61,606 nt of DNA from CAZHGD01 sp964531735 (GTDB taxonomy: Bacteria; Armatimonadota; UBA10988), in contig CAZHGD010000018.1 of NCBI GenBank assembly GCA_964531735.1, forward strand, positions 1-61,606, read 5' to 3'. This document shows positions 24,090 through 32,908 of the stretch, piece after piece. Position 1 is the stretch's first letter. Every line of letters starts with the position of its first letter. The notes beneath the pieces were generated by a model. That model saw only the letters and a list, made by a program, of their open reading frames with translations. It had not been told where the DNA came from and did no database searches. The translations under genes and the position numbers were made by a program.

Positions 24090-25223
24090 TCACTCCTGCA
24101 GCATCTCCACGAAGGCCTGCACGCGCGTGCGCAACTGGCCGGTGTCCTCCTGGCTGAAGTCCGTATTCAGCACCAGCATCGGCAGGCCACGCTCGCGGGC
24201 CGCCTGCTGCACCGTCAGCGCCTCCATGTCGAACAACGCGCACAGGCGCAGGCTGTGGTAGACCACGCCCTGCACGGCGAACTCGTCGGCCAGCTCCAGC
24301 AACCGGTTGACGCGATCCGTGCTATCGGCGAAGCAGGGACAGGTGCACGGCAGCAGGTGCTTGTCCGCCACGGCCTCGACCAGGTTGCGCAACGAGGTCT
24401 CGCGCGCCTCGACCGGCTCATACAGCCGCTGCGTGCCGGCGCAGGTCTCGTCGGCCACCACTTGCGCGCCGGCTTCGGCCAACAGCCGGTTGACCTTGTG
24501 GTTCGGCCAAATGGTCGGCGCGCCGGTCAACAGCACGCGCGGGCCGCCGGCCGGCTGGGTGGCCTCATGCCGGTCCAGCTCGTCGGCCAGGGCCTCGGCC
24601 TGCTCGACCCAGCGCCGCGGATCATCGGTGAACGAGGCCTGCAAGGCCAGCAGGTAGCTCTCCGCGTCGAGCCGCGGTGCGGTGGCGCCACAGTGCCGCT
24701 GCAGCCGCCGCGCCACGTCATGGCGGCGGTTCGTCAAGGCGATGGCCTCGCGCAGTGCCGGCCGCGTCAGCGGTTGGCCGCACACGGCTTCCAGGGCGCT
24801 CTGCAACGCCCGCACCTGCTGATGCCAGAACTCGCGCGCCCCCGGTGCGGTCTTGCGCGCCGGCAGGTCGAGAATGTGTACCGGCCGGCTGGCGGCCAAC
24901 AGTGGCCCGAGCTTCTTCTTGCCGTCGCACGGCGTCGGCATGACCAGCAGATCGGCCCGGGCGAACAGACCCTCGCCGCGGCTGGCCGCACCCGCGGTGG
25001 CGCGCACCACCGAACACACGTCACGCGGCACCATGCCATCGGCCGCGGGCAGCGCTTCGTGATCGCCGCTGCACAGGCGCACCGGCACGGCACCGAGGGC
25101 CAGGACCAGCTCGTCGGGCACGAAGTTGCAGAAGGTGCCGATGACCTTGCCCGGCCATGAGGCCAGTTCGCCGGCTCGGCGGCTGGTGGTGACGATCTCG
25201 CGGAAGTGCTCGATGGGTGTCAT
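24090..25223 (-). CDS. 2-hydroxyacyl-CoA dehydratase family, double-cubane cluster protein-like (YjiM/DCCP type)
   Basis: The 377-residue protein has GTFCNFVPDELVLALGAVPVRL at the start, then PTPCDGKKKLG with Cys99. CDGKKK is the signature of the YjiM/DCCP branch rather than of true HgdB or BcrC subunits. Further cysteines occur in ETCAGTQRLYEP, PCTCPCF and SLRLCALFDME. In the Carboxydothermus homologue such residues hold an [8Fe-9S] double cubane that reduces small molecules such as acetylene when driven by its ATPase. It is a single-subunit gene with its own activator next to it, as in yjiML. What is new is the membrane-protein context upstream. The physiological substrate is unknown. Confidence 0.88.
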   Translation of the reverse strand: MTPIEHFREIVTTSRRAGELASWPGKVIGTFCNFVPDELVLALGAVPVRLCSGDHEALPAADGMVPRDVCSVVRATAGAASRGEGLFARADLLVMPTPCDGKKKLGPLLAASRPVHILDLPARKTAPGAREFWHQQVRALQSALEAVCGQPLTRPALREAIALTNRRHDVARRLQRHCGATAPRLDAESYLLALQASFTDDPRRWVEQAEALADELDRHEATQPAGGPRVLLTGAPTIWPNHKVNRLLAEAGAQVVADETCAGTQRLYEPVEARETSLRNLVEAVADKHLLPCTCPCFADSTDRVNRLLELADEFAVQGVVYHSLRLCALFDMEALTVQQAARERGLPMLVLNTDFSQEDTGQLRTRVQAFVEMLQE

Positions 25224-25227
25224 GGTC

Positions 25228-26220
25228 TCAGGACTTCACTATGGTGCGTCCGGCGAACTTCAGCTCGAGGCAGCCGGGCTCGGGACAGTCTTCCAGACAG
25301 GTCAGGCAGAACTGGCAGTCGGCATCGGTCACCATCGGGTGGCTGCGCTGCTCGTACACGCGCTTGACATCGACCGGGCAGTTCCGCAGGCAGGTGCCGC
25401 ACGACGTACACTTGCGGCTCTGCTTCTCGAGCGTCAGCAGCGCCCCGCGGTTGAAGTAGCCCACCATGGCCCCGATGGCACACAGCCGGCACCAGAACCG
25501 CGGCACCGCCAGACCCAGGAAGAACAGCGCCAAGGTGAACCAGCCGACGCCGGTCAGGAAGATGCTGACGGCATTGGTGGTGTCCTTCCAGCACGGGTTG
25601 ACGCCGCCGAACTCCGGATAGAGCAGGCGCGCGGGGCAGAACTGGCAGTAGATGAGGAACAGCGAGTCGTTCACGCCCTGGCCCAGCCAGGGGAAGGCGA
25701 TCACCACCGAGATGATCAGACTGCCCCAGAGCAGCACGTGGCTGGTGTGGCGCAGGAAGCGTTGCCACGGCACCGCGAGCGCCAGGCGCGGGCGCGCCAG
25801 GAGTCGCCGCAGCCAGGTCATGACATCCATCAGGGCGCCCAGCGGGCACATCCACCCGCACCAGACACGGCCACCCAGCAAGCACATCAGCACCAGGGCC
25901 AGGATGTGCGGCATCATGACCTTGGCCGAGGTGCGCCAGGTGAAGTTCTCGCTGAAGAAATGCACGATGCACGACTTGAACAGCCCGCCGCGCGCGATGA
26001 ACCGGCAGGCCAGGCACGGCACGTAGAGGTCCACCACCGACTCGCGCCCGGAGACCCACAGGATGCGGTTCCGAGCATACATGCTGGTGCTCGGCACGCC
26101 GGGCGAGATCCGTGGCAGCGGCGTCTCGACCGAGAACGGCCAGATGAACGCACCGTACATGAGCAGTACGAAGCAGACCGTCTGCACCAGCCGCCGCGTC
26201 AGCGTGATCGCACCGGGCAT
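25228..26220 (-). CDS. NapH/CcoG-like membrane 4Fe-4S protein
   Basis: The 330-residue protein has about five membrane helices. Cys motifs LLGGRVWCGWMCPLGALMD and RFWCRLCAIGAMVG lie at helix ends, as in NapH/NosR/CcoG. A C-terminal cytoplasmic ferredoxin domain with two clusters follows: CTSCGTCLRNCPVDV and CQFCLTCLEDCPEPGC. A further VPCLACRF motif lies in the first loop. It should carry electrons from the quinol pool or a periplasmic donor to the cytoplasmic face. It starts with AGGGA spaced before ATG 26220 and ends four bases before the double-cubane gene, so it is the obvious donor to the ATPase activator. Confidence 0.87.
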   Translation of the reverse strand: MPGAITLTRRLVQTVCFVLLMYGAFIWPFSVETPLPRISPGVPSTSMYARNRILWVSGRESVVDLYVPCLACRFIARGGLFKSCIVHFFSENFTWRTSAKVMMPHILALVLMCLLGGRVWCGWMCPLGALMDVMTWLRRLLARPRLALAVPWQRFLRHTSHVLLWGSLIISVVIAFPWLGQGVNDSLFLIYCQFCPARLLYPEFGGVNPCWKDTTNAVSIFLTGVGWFTLALFFLGLAVPRFWCRLCAIGAMVGYFNRGALLTLEKQSRKCTSCGTCLRNCPVDVKRVYEQRSHPMVTDADCQFCLTCLEDCPEPGCLELKFAGRTIVKS

Positions 26221-26239
26221 GAGCGTTCCCTATGTTGGC

Positions 26240-27157
26240 CTAGGCGCGCCGGGCGGCCGCCTCCATGGCCGCCAGAACCGCAAGACAAGCCTCCCGTGAT
26301 GCCGCCTCGAAGCACAACGCCAGCCGCGCCTCGCCGCGCGGGCCGGTGAGCTTGCGCAGACCGGCGTAACGTCCGTCGCCGGTATCGTCCACGCAGTCGC
26401 CGGCGGGCGTCGTCACGGCCTTGGCCGACAGCACCCGCTTGCCGAACGCGGTCCACGCCGCGTCGCGCCGGGCGGCCTGCGGATACTCGATGAGCACGAC
26501 CTTGGCCCCTTCGCCCACGCGCCGGCACTCGGCCATCATGCCTTGGGTGTCCGGCTCCAGACCGAGTACGTTGACCGTCGAGATGTACTGGAAGCTGTTC
26601 AGGTTCGTGTCGCGATGGAAGTAGCGGAAGCGGTGCAGATCGAGTGCCTGGCCCGGCAGCGCCGCTTGCAGCGGCGGCGCGGCCTCGCCGACCGGCAGTC
26701 GGGTCGCCCATTGCCGGGCGAGCGCCAGCGCCGCCGGCTTCACCGCGGGCTCGTCGGTGACCGCCTGGATCTTGACGAAGTAGCGGCCTTGCCAGCCCCG
26801 CAACAGGCCGGGCTGCCACAGCGAGGCTTGGAGGACGCCGGCCGGCTCACCGTCCAGATCGTTCGACCAGATGCCGAACGCCTCGGCGGCCGTCTTCATG
26901 TCGTACAACTCGGCCGTCAGCTTCTGCTCGCCCAACCGGTACAGCGCCACATGCAAGCGCTGGAATGCATAGGTGAAGTAGATGTCGGCCTGCCCGTCCA
27001 TGTAGTCCACGATGGTCTGGGCGTCGAAGCTCCGGACCGCGCCGTCGCGCGGCAGATCGCCGAGCCGCGTCGGGAACCACTCGGCTTCGGCCGCGGGCGG
27101 TTCCGCCGCCCAGGCCACCGTCGCCAGCAGCACCGCTGTCAGCCACCGCAGCACCAT
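26240..27157 (-). CDS. Secreted DUF6599-family protein
   Basis: The 305-residue protein has a signal peptide (MVLRWLTAVLLATVAWAAE). The segment TIVDYMDGQADIYFTYAFQRL matches the NG-A-x-Y-x-x-Y-G-F-like core of DUF6599, and AFGIWSNDLDG and FVKIQAVT follow in family order. AGGAGGAG lies five bases before ATG 27157. Proteins of this family are extracytoplasmic and often sit beside Fe-S or quinone-linked membrane proteins; no reaction is known. Here it is coupled to the NapH-like protein by a 19-base gap, which suggests a periplasmic partner of the same complex. Confidence 0.75.
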   Translation of the reverse strand: MVLRWLTAVLLATVAWAAEPPAAEAEWFPTRLGDLPRDGAVRSFDAQTIVDYMDGQADIYFTYAFQRLHVALYRLGEQKLTAELYDMKTAAEAFGIWSNDLDGEPAGVLQASLWQPGLLRGWQGRYFVKIQAVTDEPAVKPAALALARQWATRLPVGEAAPPLQAALPGQALDLHRFRYFHRDTNLNSFQYISTVNVLGLEPDTQGMMAECRRVGEGAKVVLIEYPQAARRDAAWTAFGKRVLSAKAVTTPAGDCVDDTGDGRYAGLRKLTGPRGEARLALCFEAASREACLAVLAAMEAAARRA

Positions 27158-27169
27158 CGACGCTCCTCC

Positions 27170-27775
27170 TCAACACAGCATCAGCACACCGCCGCGCACC
27201 AGGTACCACAGACCCGCCAGCACCATGGCCGTGGTGGCCATCTGCCGCCAGTACCGCCGCCGTCCCAGCGCACCCAGCCAGGCCAGCGGCCAGAGCCACA
27301 GCGTGGTGCCCCCGAAGAACGCCGTCAGCAGCACCAGACCGCCGGCCGGGCCGGCCACACCGGCCTGCACCAGCGCCTGGAGCAAGGGCACACAGGGCGC
27401 CAGGCCAAGCCCGAACCCGACCGCCCAGGCGCTGCCGCCCAGCCAACGGCGCTGGCCGGCGCAGAAGCAGCCTTGCTCGGTCAATCCGGCTCGGCCGCCC
27501 TGCCAGATCAGCAGTACGGCGAGCCCGACCGTGGCCACACCGGCCAAGCGCCGGGCCACCACGCCGGTGAGCAACTCGCGCCCACACCACGCCGCCGCCA
27601 GGCCGAGCAGCAGGTAGGCCAGCAGACGGCCCGCCAAAAGCTGCCCCAACGGCAGCCAGCGCCGGCCCGGACCTTGCGCAATCACCAAGGGCACCATGGC
27701 CGGGGCGCACTGCGGCAGGCAGGACGCTCCAGTGGCGACGCCAAGCAGGAATCCCTGGGCCACCAGCCCGAGCAT
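27170..27775 (-). CDS. Sulfite exporter TauE/SafE or UreH-like membrane protein
   Basis: The 201-residue protein has six predicted helices in two halves: MLGLVAQGFLLGVATGASCLPQC and GFGLGLAPCVPLLQALVQAG. Each half carries the CxPC/APC-like motif of the UreH-type transmembrane domain, a DsbD/TauE relative. The cysteines (SCLPQCAP, GCFCAG, LAPCVP) could move electrons across the membrane or bind metal. GGAG precedes ATG 27775. In the operon it links periplasmic partners to the cytoplasmic double-cubane machinery. Transport of an anion or of reducing equivalents is equally possible. Confidence 0.75.
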   Translation of the reverse strand: MLGLVAQGFLLGVATGASCLPQCAPAMVPLVIAQGPGRRWLPLGQLLAGRLLAYLLLGLAAAWCGRELLTGVVARRLAGVATVGLAVLLIWQGGRAGLTEQGCFCAGQRRWLGGSAWAVGFGLGLAPCVPLLQALVQAGVAGPAGGLVLLTAFFGGTTLWLWPLAWLGALGRRRYWRQMATTAMVLAGLWYLVRGGVLMLC

Positions 27776-27793
27776 GACGCCACTCCGTAGCCG

Positions 27794-28774
27794 CTACTGC
27801 GGTTGCCCGGCGACGTCGTTGCCGGGCCGCGTGGCCACCTCGACCATGGCGTCACCGGCCGTCACGCGCTGCATTGGGTTGTCCGTCCGGAACGCCCGCT
27901 CCAGGGTCGCAATCGCGTCTGGATCGCGCTGGGCCGCCAGCGCCCAGCCGCAGGCGATGCGCACGTAGACGTTGTCGCTCTGCAGGCCCGCTTTCAGCGC
28001 GCTGTCCAGGTTCGGGTTCGGCCCGCGCGAGAGTGACCAGGCCGCGATGGCGCAGGCCCGCACGAATTCGTCGCGGTCGTTGCCGTACACGGCAAACGTG
28101 CCTGGCGGGTCCTTCAGCAGGCCGAGCGCCAGCAAGGCATTGCCGCGCACAAAGCCGTCGTTGTCCCGCAGCAGGCCGCGCAGGAACTGGGCATGGCTGG
28201 CGTCGCCCGCCTTACCCAGCGCGCGAATCGCTCGGACACGGTAGTCGCGGTCGCCGGAGCGCGCCATGTTGTAGAGCACATCGGCGCCGCGCCGGTCGCG
28301 CAGCCGGGCCAGCGACTCGGCGGCCAGCACCACATGGCTCAGGTTGCCTCGCGGGTTGGCCGACTGCTCCAGGTCGGCGCGCGACGGCTCCTCGACGGCC
28401 CGGAAGCCGATGTTGTCGGCGGCAATGGCAAACCTCAGCGGGTACTCGCCTTTGGGCGTGCCTTGCGGGGCCACCAGCCGCACCATGACCGCCGTACGCT
28501 CACCGGCCTTGAGCTGCCGGATGGACTCGGGCGACACGGTGACGCGCAGGTTGCCGCCGGCCTGAGCCGTGAGGCGGATGTTGTTGAGGTAGGTCGGGTA
28601 GTTGTTCTGAATGAACACCCGGAAGCGGTCTTCGCCATCGACCGTGGCCACTTGCTTCTCGGGCTTGACCACCAGGCGGTCCGGCGTGCGGTAGATGTTG
28701 TTGCAGAGGTGCGCAGACGCTGCCAGCACCGACACCAGCACGCCGAGCACCAGTATTCGGCCACTCCGTCGCAT
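27794..28774 (-). CDS. Secreted NEW3-like plus HEAT-repeat protein, first gene of the double-cubane operon
   Basis: The 326-residue protein has a signal peptide, then HLCNNIYRTPDRLVVKPE and a beta-sandwich (about 35-130) in NEW3/CARDB style. From about residue 145 there are HEAT-like helical repeats (VRAIRALGKAGDASHAQFLRGL, VRGNALLALGLLKD, VRIACGWALAAQRDP). GGAGAG precedes ATG 28774, and a good promoter lies 26 bases upstream, so this is the operon's first gene. HEAT repeats usually bind proteins, so this may be the periplasmic scaffold. A conserved LCNN sequence near the mature N-terminus could bind a metal or cofactor. Confidence 0.75.
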   Translation of the reverse strand: MRRSGRILVLGVLVSVLAASAHLCNNIYRTPDRLVVKPEKQVATVDGEDRFRVFIQNNYPTYLNNIRLTAQAGGNLRVTVSPESIRQLKAGERTAVMVRLVAPQGTPKGEYPLRFAIAADNIGFRAVEEPSRADLEQSANPRGNLSHVVLAAESLARLRDRRGADVLYNMARSGDRDYRVRAIRALGKAGDASHAQFLRGLLRDNDGFVRGNALLALGLLKDPPGTFAVYGNDRDEFVRACAIAAWSLSRGPNPNLDSALKAGLQSDNVYVRIACGWALAAQRDPDAIATLERAFRTDNPMQRVTAGDAMVEVATRPGNDVAGQPQ

Positions 28775-28799
28775 GTTCGCTCTCCACCCCCTGCCGACG

Positions 28800-28828
28800 G
28801 TTATACCGTGCTACCCGCCGCGGCGCAA
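28800..28828 (-). promoter_or_regulatory. Sigma-70-type promoter of the double-cubane operon
   Basis: On the minus strand TTGCGC (28828-28823), 17 bases, then TATAAC (28805-28800). The predicted leader is about 20 bases long, leaving room only for the ribosome site. Confidence 0.55.
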
Positions 28829-28977
28829 CCGCAAACCACCGGCCGGACCAGGACGACCACCGCGCGGTGCGGATCTCGCCGAACCAGCAGGGCCGGCCGG
28901 CCCTGCGCGCAATAGCATAGCTGGCCGCGGCCGTTGGTGCATCGACCAACCAGGTCCGCTGGCCCGCGAGGTGAGTG

Positions 28978-31900
28978 ATGGACCGCAACGCTTCCATCGG
29001 GGTGACCGACCGCCCGGTCACTCGTGCGCAGAGGCCGACGACACGGGCGCGCGCGTGGCGCCTGGTCGCGAGTCTGGCCTGGCTGTTGGCGGCCGTCACC
29101 AGCAGCGGAGCCGCGGCCACGCAGGCCGGCGGCCAGTGGACCTTCGCGGACCGCGCACTGCGCGTGGCGTTCAGCGAGACCACCGCCACCTGGGAGGTGC
29201 TGGACCAGCGCTGCCAGCGGTGGTGGCGCCAGGCGGCCAAGGCACCGCGCCCGCAAGTGGTCATCGAGGTGCCGCGATTGGCGTCACCGGTCACCGTGGA
29301 CGGCCGGCTGACGGAGTGGCCCGGCAGAGCCGCACTGGTGCCCACCAGCCGGCAGGCGGCGGCGGGCGTGAAGCCCGACGAGCGGGACTGCTCGGCCCGG
29401 TGCCAGATCGCCTGGGACCAGCGGGGCTGCTGGCTGGCCGCCGACGTCCGCGACGATCAGTTGGTGCCGTTCGCCGCCGGCGCCAACCTGTGGGACGTGG
29501 ACTCGGTGGAGCTGTGGCTCGGACAGGACCACTGGGGCTTCGCGCCGCGCGGCCAGGCGGTCGAGGTCGTCTGCTGGTCGGACCCCGCGTTGGCGGCGGG
29601 CTGCCAGGCCGCCTGGCAACGCACCGACGCCGGCTGGACGCTGGAGGCGTTCGTGCCGTGGGCCAAAGTGCCGGCCGTGCGCGGCGTGCCGCGCGCCGGC
29701 GCCGAAGTGCTCTTCGCCGTCGGTGTCAACGACGCCGATGGCCGCCCGGGCCGCCGCTGCCAGTTGTTCTGGCCGGACGGCTACCGCCACAAGGTCTTCG
29801 AGACGCACGCCATCGCTCAGTTCAGCGGCGCGGCGACGGCCAGCCCGGCCCGTCGCGAGACCCGGGCGCCGCGCGACGTCAAGGTGAGTCGGGTGCGGCC
29901 CCTGCCCGCACCGGCCGAGGGCGTGCTGGCCGAACTGGTCATCACCCGTGAGGGCAACCCGCCCCTGCCGGTCACGGTGCGGCTCGCGCTGTCCGCCGAG
30001 CCAGGCGATCTGGTCTGCGAGATCAGCGCTGAAGCCACGGCGGCCATGCGCGATACCGCCTGGCCCGCGCCGTTCGTGCTCGACGCGCCGGACGGGATGC
30101 TGGTCATCCCGCACCAGTCGGGGCTGCTGTTCGGCGTCCGCGAACTGGAGTACGACCAGCGCGCCCTGGGCGGCATGTACTCGATGCCCTGGTTCGGCGC
30201 CACCGATCCGGCCAACGGCCAGGGCTACCTGGCCATCCAGCAGACGCCCGACGACGCCACCTTCCGCGGCGCGCGCGTGCCCGGCGCCACCGGCGACGTG
30301 CTGGCCGTGCAGCCGGTCTGGCAGGCGCAGAAGGGCCAGTTCGGCTATCCGCGCCGGCTGCTCTACCACTTCGCCGACCGCGGCGGCTATGTGGCCCTGG
30401 CCAAGCGGTACCGGGCCTACGCCGCCGGCACCGGCCTGCTCAAGACGTTGGCCCAGAAGCGACGCGAGCGGCCGGGCATCGACCGGCTGGTCGGCGCGGT
30501 GAACATCTACGCCGGTGGCAACTTCGGCAATATCGCCGAACTGAAGCGGCTCGGTGTGGACCGCGCGCTGGTCTCGGGCTTCGGCGGCGCGCAGGTGCGT
30601 GCGATGAACGAGCTGGGCTACCTGACCACCCGGTACGACATCTACACCGATCTGTACGAACCGGGCACGCCGCCCAGCAAGTGGGAGCGCTGCGAGGGCT
30701 TCAGCTTCCCCGGCGACGTGATCAAGACCGCGGGCGGACTAAACCAGATCGGCTGGTGCCCGGTGCCCAACCCGCAGACCGGTCGACCGGATCCGAGCTA
30801 TGTCATCTGCTGGACCTGCGGCTTGCGCACGCTGCGCGAGAAGCTGCCGAAGCGGCTCAGCGCCGCGCCGCTGGGCGCCATCTTCCTCGATTGCGTCACT
30901 TCGGCGGGGCTCTACGAGTGCTACGACCCGCGCCACCCGCTGACCCGCACCACCGACCGCGAGGCCCGCACCGCGCAGTTCGCGCACCTGTCGCGTGACC
31001 TGGGCCTGGTGGCCGGCTCGGAAGCGGGACGCGACTGGGCGGTGCCGGTGGCCGACTACTTCGAAGGGCTGATGAGTACCGCCACCTGGTTCGCGGTACC
31101 GCAGGAACTGCACGCGCTGCCGTTCGAGCCGATCACCACGACGCCGCGGTACGAGGAGTTCGGCCTCAACCCGGCGAGACGCGTGCCGCTGTTCCAGTTG
31201 GTCTACGGTGACTGCGCCGAGACGAGCTGGTGGTGGGGCGACAACAACACGCGCATGGTCTCGGCCTGGGCGCAGAAGGACTTGCTGCAGATGATCCACG
31301 CCTCAATGCCGATGTGGATCCTCTGGCAGCCACAGCAAGGGCTGTTCCAGGGCAACCTCGACCGCTTCAAGGAGTGCTACGACCACGTCTGCCGTTGGCG
31401 CCGCGCGGTGGGCTACCACGAGATGATCAACCACGAACGTCTCAGCCGTGACGGCCTGCTGCAACGCAGCAGCTTCGCCAACGGCGCGGCCGTGGTCGTG
31501 AACTTCGCGCGGGAGCCACGCACCGTGCCGGGTGGACCGGCAGTGCCGCCGCGGTCGTTCCTGATCCAGGGCGACGCCGCCCAGCTTCCGGGCCTGCCGG
31601 TTGGCCAGCCGGTGACCGTGCGCGACGACTGGCAGCCGCGGGAGGTGGTCCGCACCGGCAACACCGGCTTCGAATCGGGTCCGCTGTTCTGGAGCGCCAG
31701 CGACGGCATGACACTGGACGTCCAGGAGGCCGTCGTCCACTCGGGCCGCCGGGCCGCCAAGCTCGCCGGCACCCAGACCAGTGGCTGGTCGTTTGCCAGC
31801 GCCGTGGCGGTGCCGGTGCAGCCGGGCCGGCGCTACCGCGTGCGCGGCTGGGTGCGCATCGACGCCATCGACCCGCGCACCGCGGCGCCGTGCCTCAAGT

Positions 31901-32109
31901 GCGGCCTCAACCAGGGCAACCAGTGGTTGACCAACTTCTTCACGCCCGGCTACGACTTGGCCCGACTGGGCACCTGGCAGCAGTTGGAGACCACGTTCAC
32001 GGCCCCGCCCGGCGCCACCACCGGGCACCTGGCGTTGGAGAAGCGCACCACCGCCGCGGTCACGGCCACGGTCTTCATCGACGACCTGGAACTGGTGGCG
32101 GTGCCGTAG
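28978..32109 (+). CDS. Large secreted putative glycoside hydrolase with N-terminal CBM9/DOMON-like domain
   Basis: This is a protein of about 1043 residues. A basic N-terminus precedes a signal helix (WRLVASLAWLLAAVTSSGAAA). A sugar-binding domain of the CBM9/DOMON type spans about 90-280 (VTVDGRLTEWPGRA, WDVDSVELWLG, EAFVPWAKVP). The central region (about 480-830) looks like a TIM barrel related to DUF5696/GH101-like proteins: LVGAVNIYAGGNFG, LTTRYDIYTDLYEPG, GAIFLDCVTSAG and VAGSEAGRDWAV provide candidate acidic residues. A C-terminal beta-sandwich CBM (about 900-1040) ends the protein. ATG 28978 is preferred to GTG 28975, with GAGGTG upstream. The catalytic residues are not certain. Confidence 0.65.
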   Translation: MDRNASIGVTDRPVTRAQRPTTRARAWRLVASLAWLLAAVTSSGAAATQAGGQWTFADRALRVAFSETTATWEVLDQRCQRWWRQAAKAPRPQVVIEVPRLASPVTVDGRLTEWPGRAALVPTSRQAAAGVKPDERDCSARCQIAWDQRGCWLAADVRDDQLVPFAAGANLWDVDSVELWLGQDHWGFAPRGQAVEVVCWSDPALAAGCQAAWQRTDAGWTLEAFVPWAKVPAVRGVPRAGAEVLFAVGVNDADGRPGRRCQLFWPDGYRHKVFETHAIAQFSGAATASPARRETRAPRDVKVSRVRPLPAPAEGVLAELVITREGNPPLPVTVRLALSAEPGDLVCEISAEATAAMRDTAWPAPFVLDAPDGMLVIPHQSGLLFGVRELEYDQRALGGMYSMPWFGATDPANGQGYLAIQQTPDDATFRGARVPGATGDVLAVQPVWQAQKGQFGYPRRLLYHFADRGGYVALAKRYRAYAAGTGLLKTLAQKRRERPGIDRLVGAVNIYAGGNFGNIAELKRLGVDRALVSGFGGAQVRAMNELGYLTTRYDIYTDLYEPGTPPSKWERCEGFSFPGDVIKTAGGLNQIGWCPVPNPQTGRPDPSYVICWTCGLRTLREKLPKRLSAAPLGAIFLDCVTSAGLYECYDPRHPLTRTTDREARTAQFAHLSRDLGLVAGSEAGRDWAVPVADYFEGLMSTATWFAVPQELHALPFEPITTTPRYEEFGLNPARRVPLFQLVYGDCAETSWWWGDNNTRMVSAWAQKDLLQMIHASMPMWILWQPQQGLFQGNLDRFKECYDHVCRWRRAVGYHEMINHERLSRDGLLQRSSFANGAAVVVNFAREPRTVPGGPAVPPRSFLIQGDAAQLPGLPVGQPVTVRDDWQPREVVRTGNTGFESGPLFWSASDGMTLDVQEAVVHSGRRAAKLAGTQTSGWSFASAVAVPVQPGRRYRVRGWVRIDAIDPRTAAPCLKCGLNQGNQWLTNFFTPGYDLARLGTWQQLETTFTAPPGATTGHLALEKRTTAAVTATVFIDDLELVAVP

Positions 32110-32115
32110 GAGCGC

Positions 32116-32886
32116 TCAGCCCTGGGCGATCTGTTCCAGGTGCCAGTCGTAGTAGTAGTTGATGTCCGGGTCGTCCAGATCGACGGCGAGTTGAAGGCTC
32201 TGGCCGTCATCGTCGGTGAGCGCCAGCACGCGCACGCGGTCGGTCTCGGGGCGGAACGGCTTGCGCAGGATGTGCGGCTCGTCGCGGTACGGGTCGATGC
32301 CCTGCACACGGTACAGCTTGTGGGCGGTCAGCGCCAGACTGCTCGGCACCGGGCCCACCAACTGCACCGCCACGATCTCCTCGGAACTGAGGATGCGACC
32401 GTGGATCTCGGCCTCCCAGGCCTCGACGAAGTCATCCTCGAGCCCCTGCTCAGCGGCCTCGAACCAGGCTTCGTCCTCGTGGTACAGCGTCAGGCCGTAG
32501 CTGTCGCCGACAAACGGCTCCTCGCCTTCGAAGAGCACCACGTTCTCGCCGGGCAACGGCGCCTTGGACAACTCCCGGCACAAGCGGCCGAGGTAGCGGA
32601 GCGCAGCGGCATTACCCACGACGACGACGCCCTCGTCGTCGCTCAGGTAAACGCACATGCGCCCGCTGGCCGGCATCGGGACCTTGTTCTGGACCACCGG
32701 CACGGCCATCGGCTGCTGGCCCAGCCGCTCGGCCGCGCGCAACAGAAACAGGTTGCAGAGATGGTTCTCGGCCAGTTCCTCCTCGGCGAACCGCACGCAG
32801 CGCTTGTATGCGCGCGCCCGCCCGAAGTCACTGGTGGTCTCCTCGCCAGACAGCAGGTCGTCGATCAACGCGTCGACGTCATCCAT
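32116..32886 (-). CDS. Unknown acidic cytoplasmic protein
   Basis: The 256-residue protein starts MDDVDALIDDLLSGEETTSD. It has no signal peptide or membrane helix and is strongly acidic throughout, with a YYYDWHLEQ ending. The N-terminal 90 residues are helical; the rest looks alpha/beta (MCVYLSDDEGVVVVG, YGLTLYHEDEAWFEAAEQ). ATG 32886 follows GAGGCGAGG and a TATAAT box. I do not recognise the family. It is convergent with the large glycosidase gene (six bases between stops) and divergent from the next one, so it is expressed on its own. Confidence 0.7.
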   Translation of the reverse strand: MDDVDALIDDLLSGEETTSDFGRARAYKRCVRFAEEELAENHLCNLFLLRAAERLGQQPMAVPVVQNKVPMPASGRMCVYLSDDEGVVVVGNAAALRYLGRLCRELSKAPLPGENVVLFEGEEPFVGDSYGLTLYHEDEAWFEAAEQGLEDDFVEAWEAEIHGRILSSEEIVAVQLVGPVPSSLALTAHKLYRVQGIDPYRDEPHILRKPFRPETDRVRVLALTDDDGQSLQLAVDLDDPDINYYYDWHLEQIAQG

Positions 32887-32908
32887 CGATTCCTCGCCTC
32901 GACGGACC

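Noticed and set aside
24090..25223. Benzoyl-CoA or 2-hydroxyglutaryl-CoA dehydratase subunit
   Set aside because: Those enzymes need two related subunits. Here there is only one, with the CDGKKK signature of the double-cubane branch.
24054..26349. Long plus-strand frames opposite the double-cubane operon
   Set aside because: They are rich in Arg, Gln and His without motifs and lie antisense to genes with complete Fe-S and ATPase motifs.
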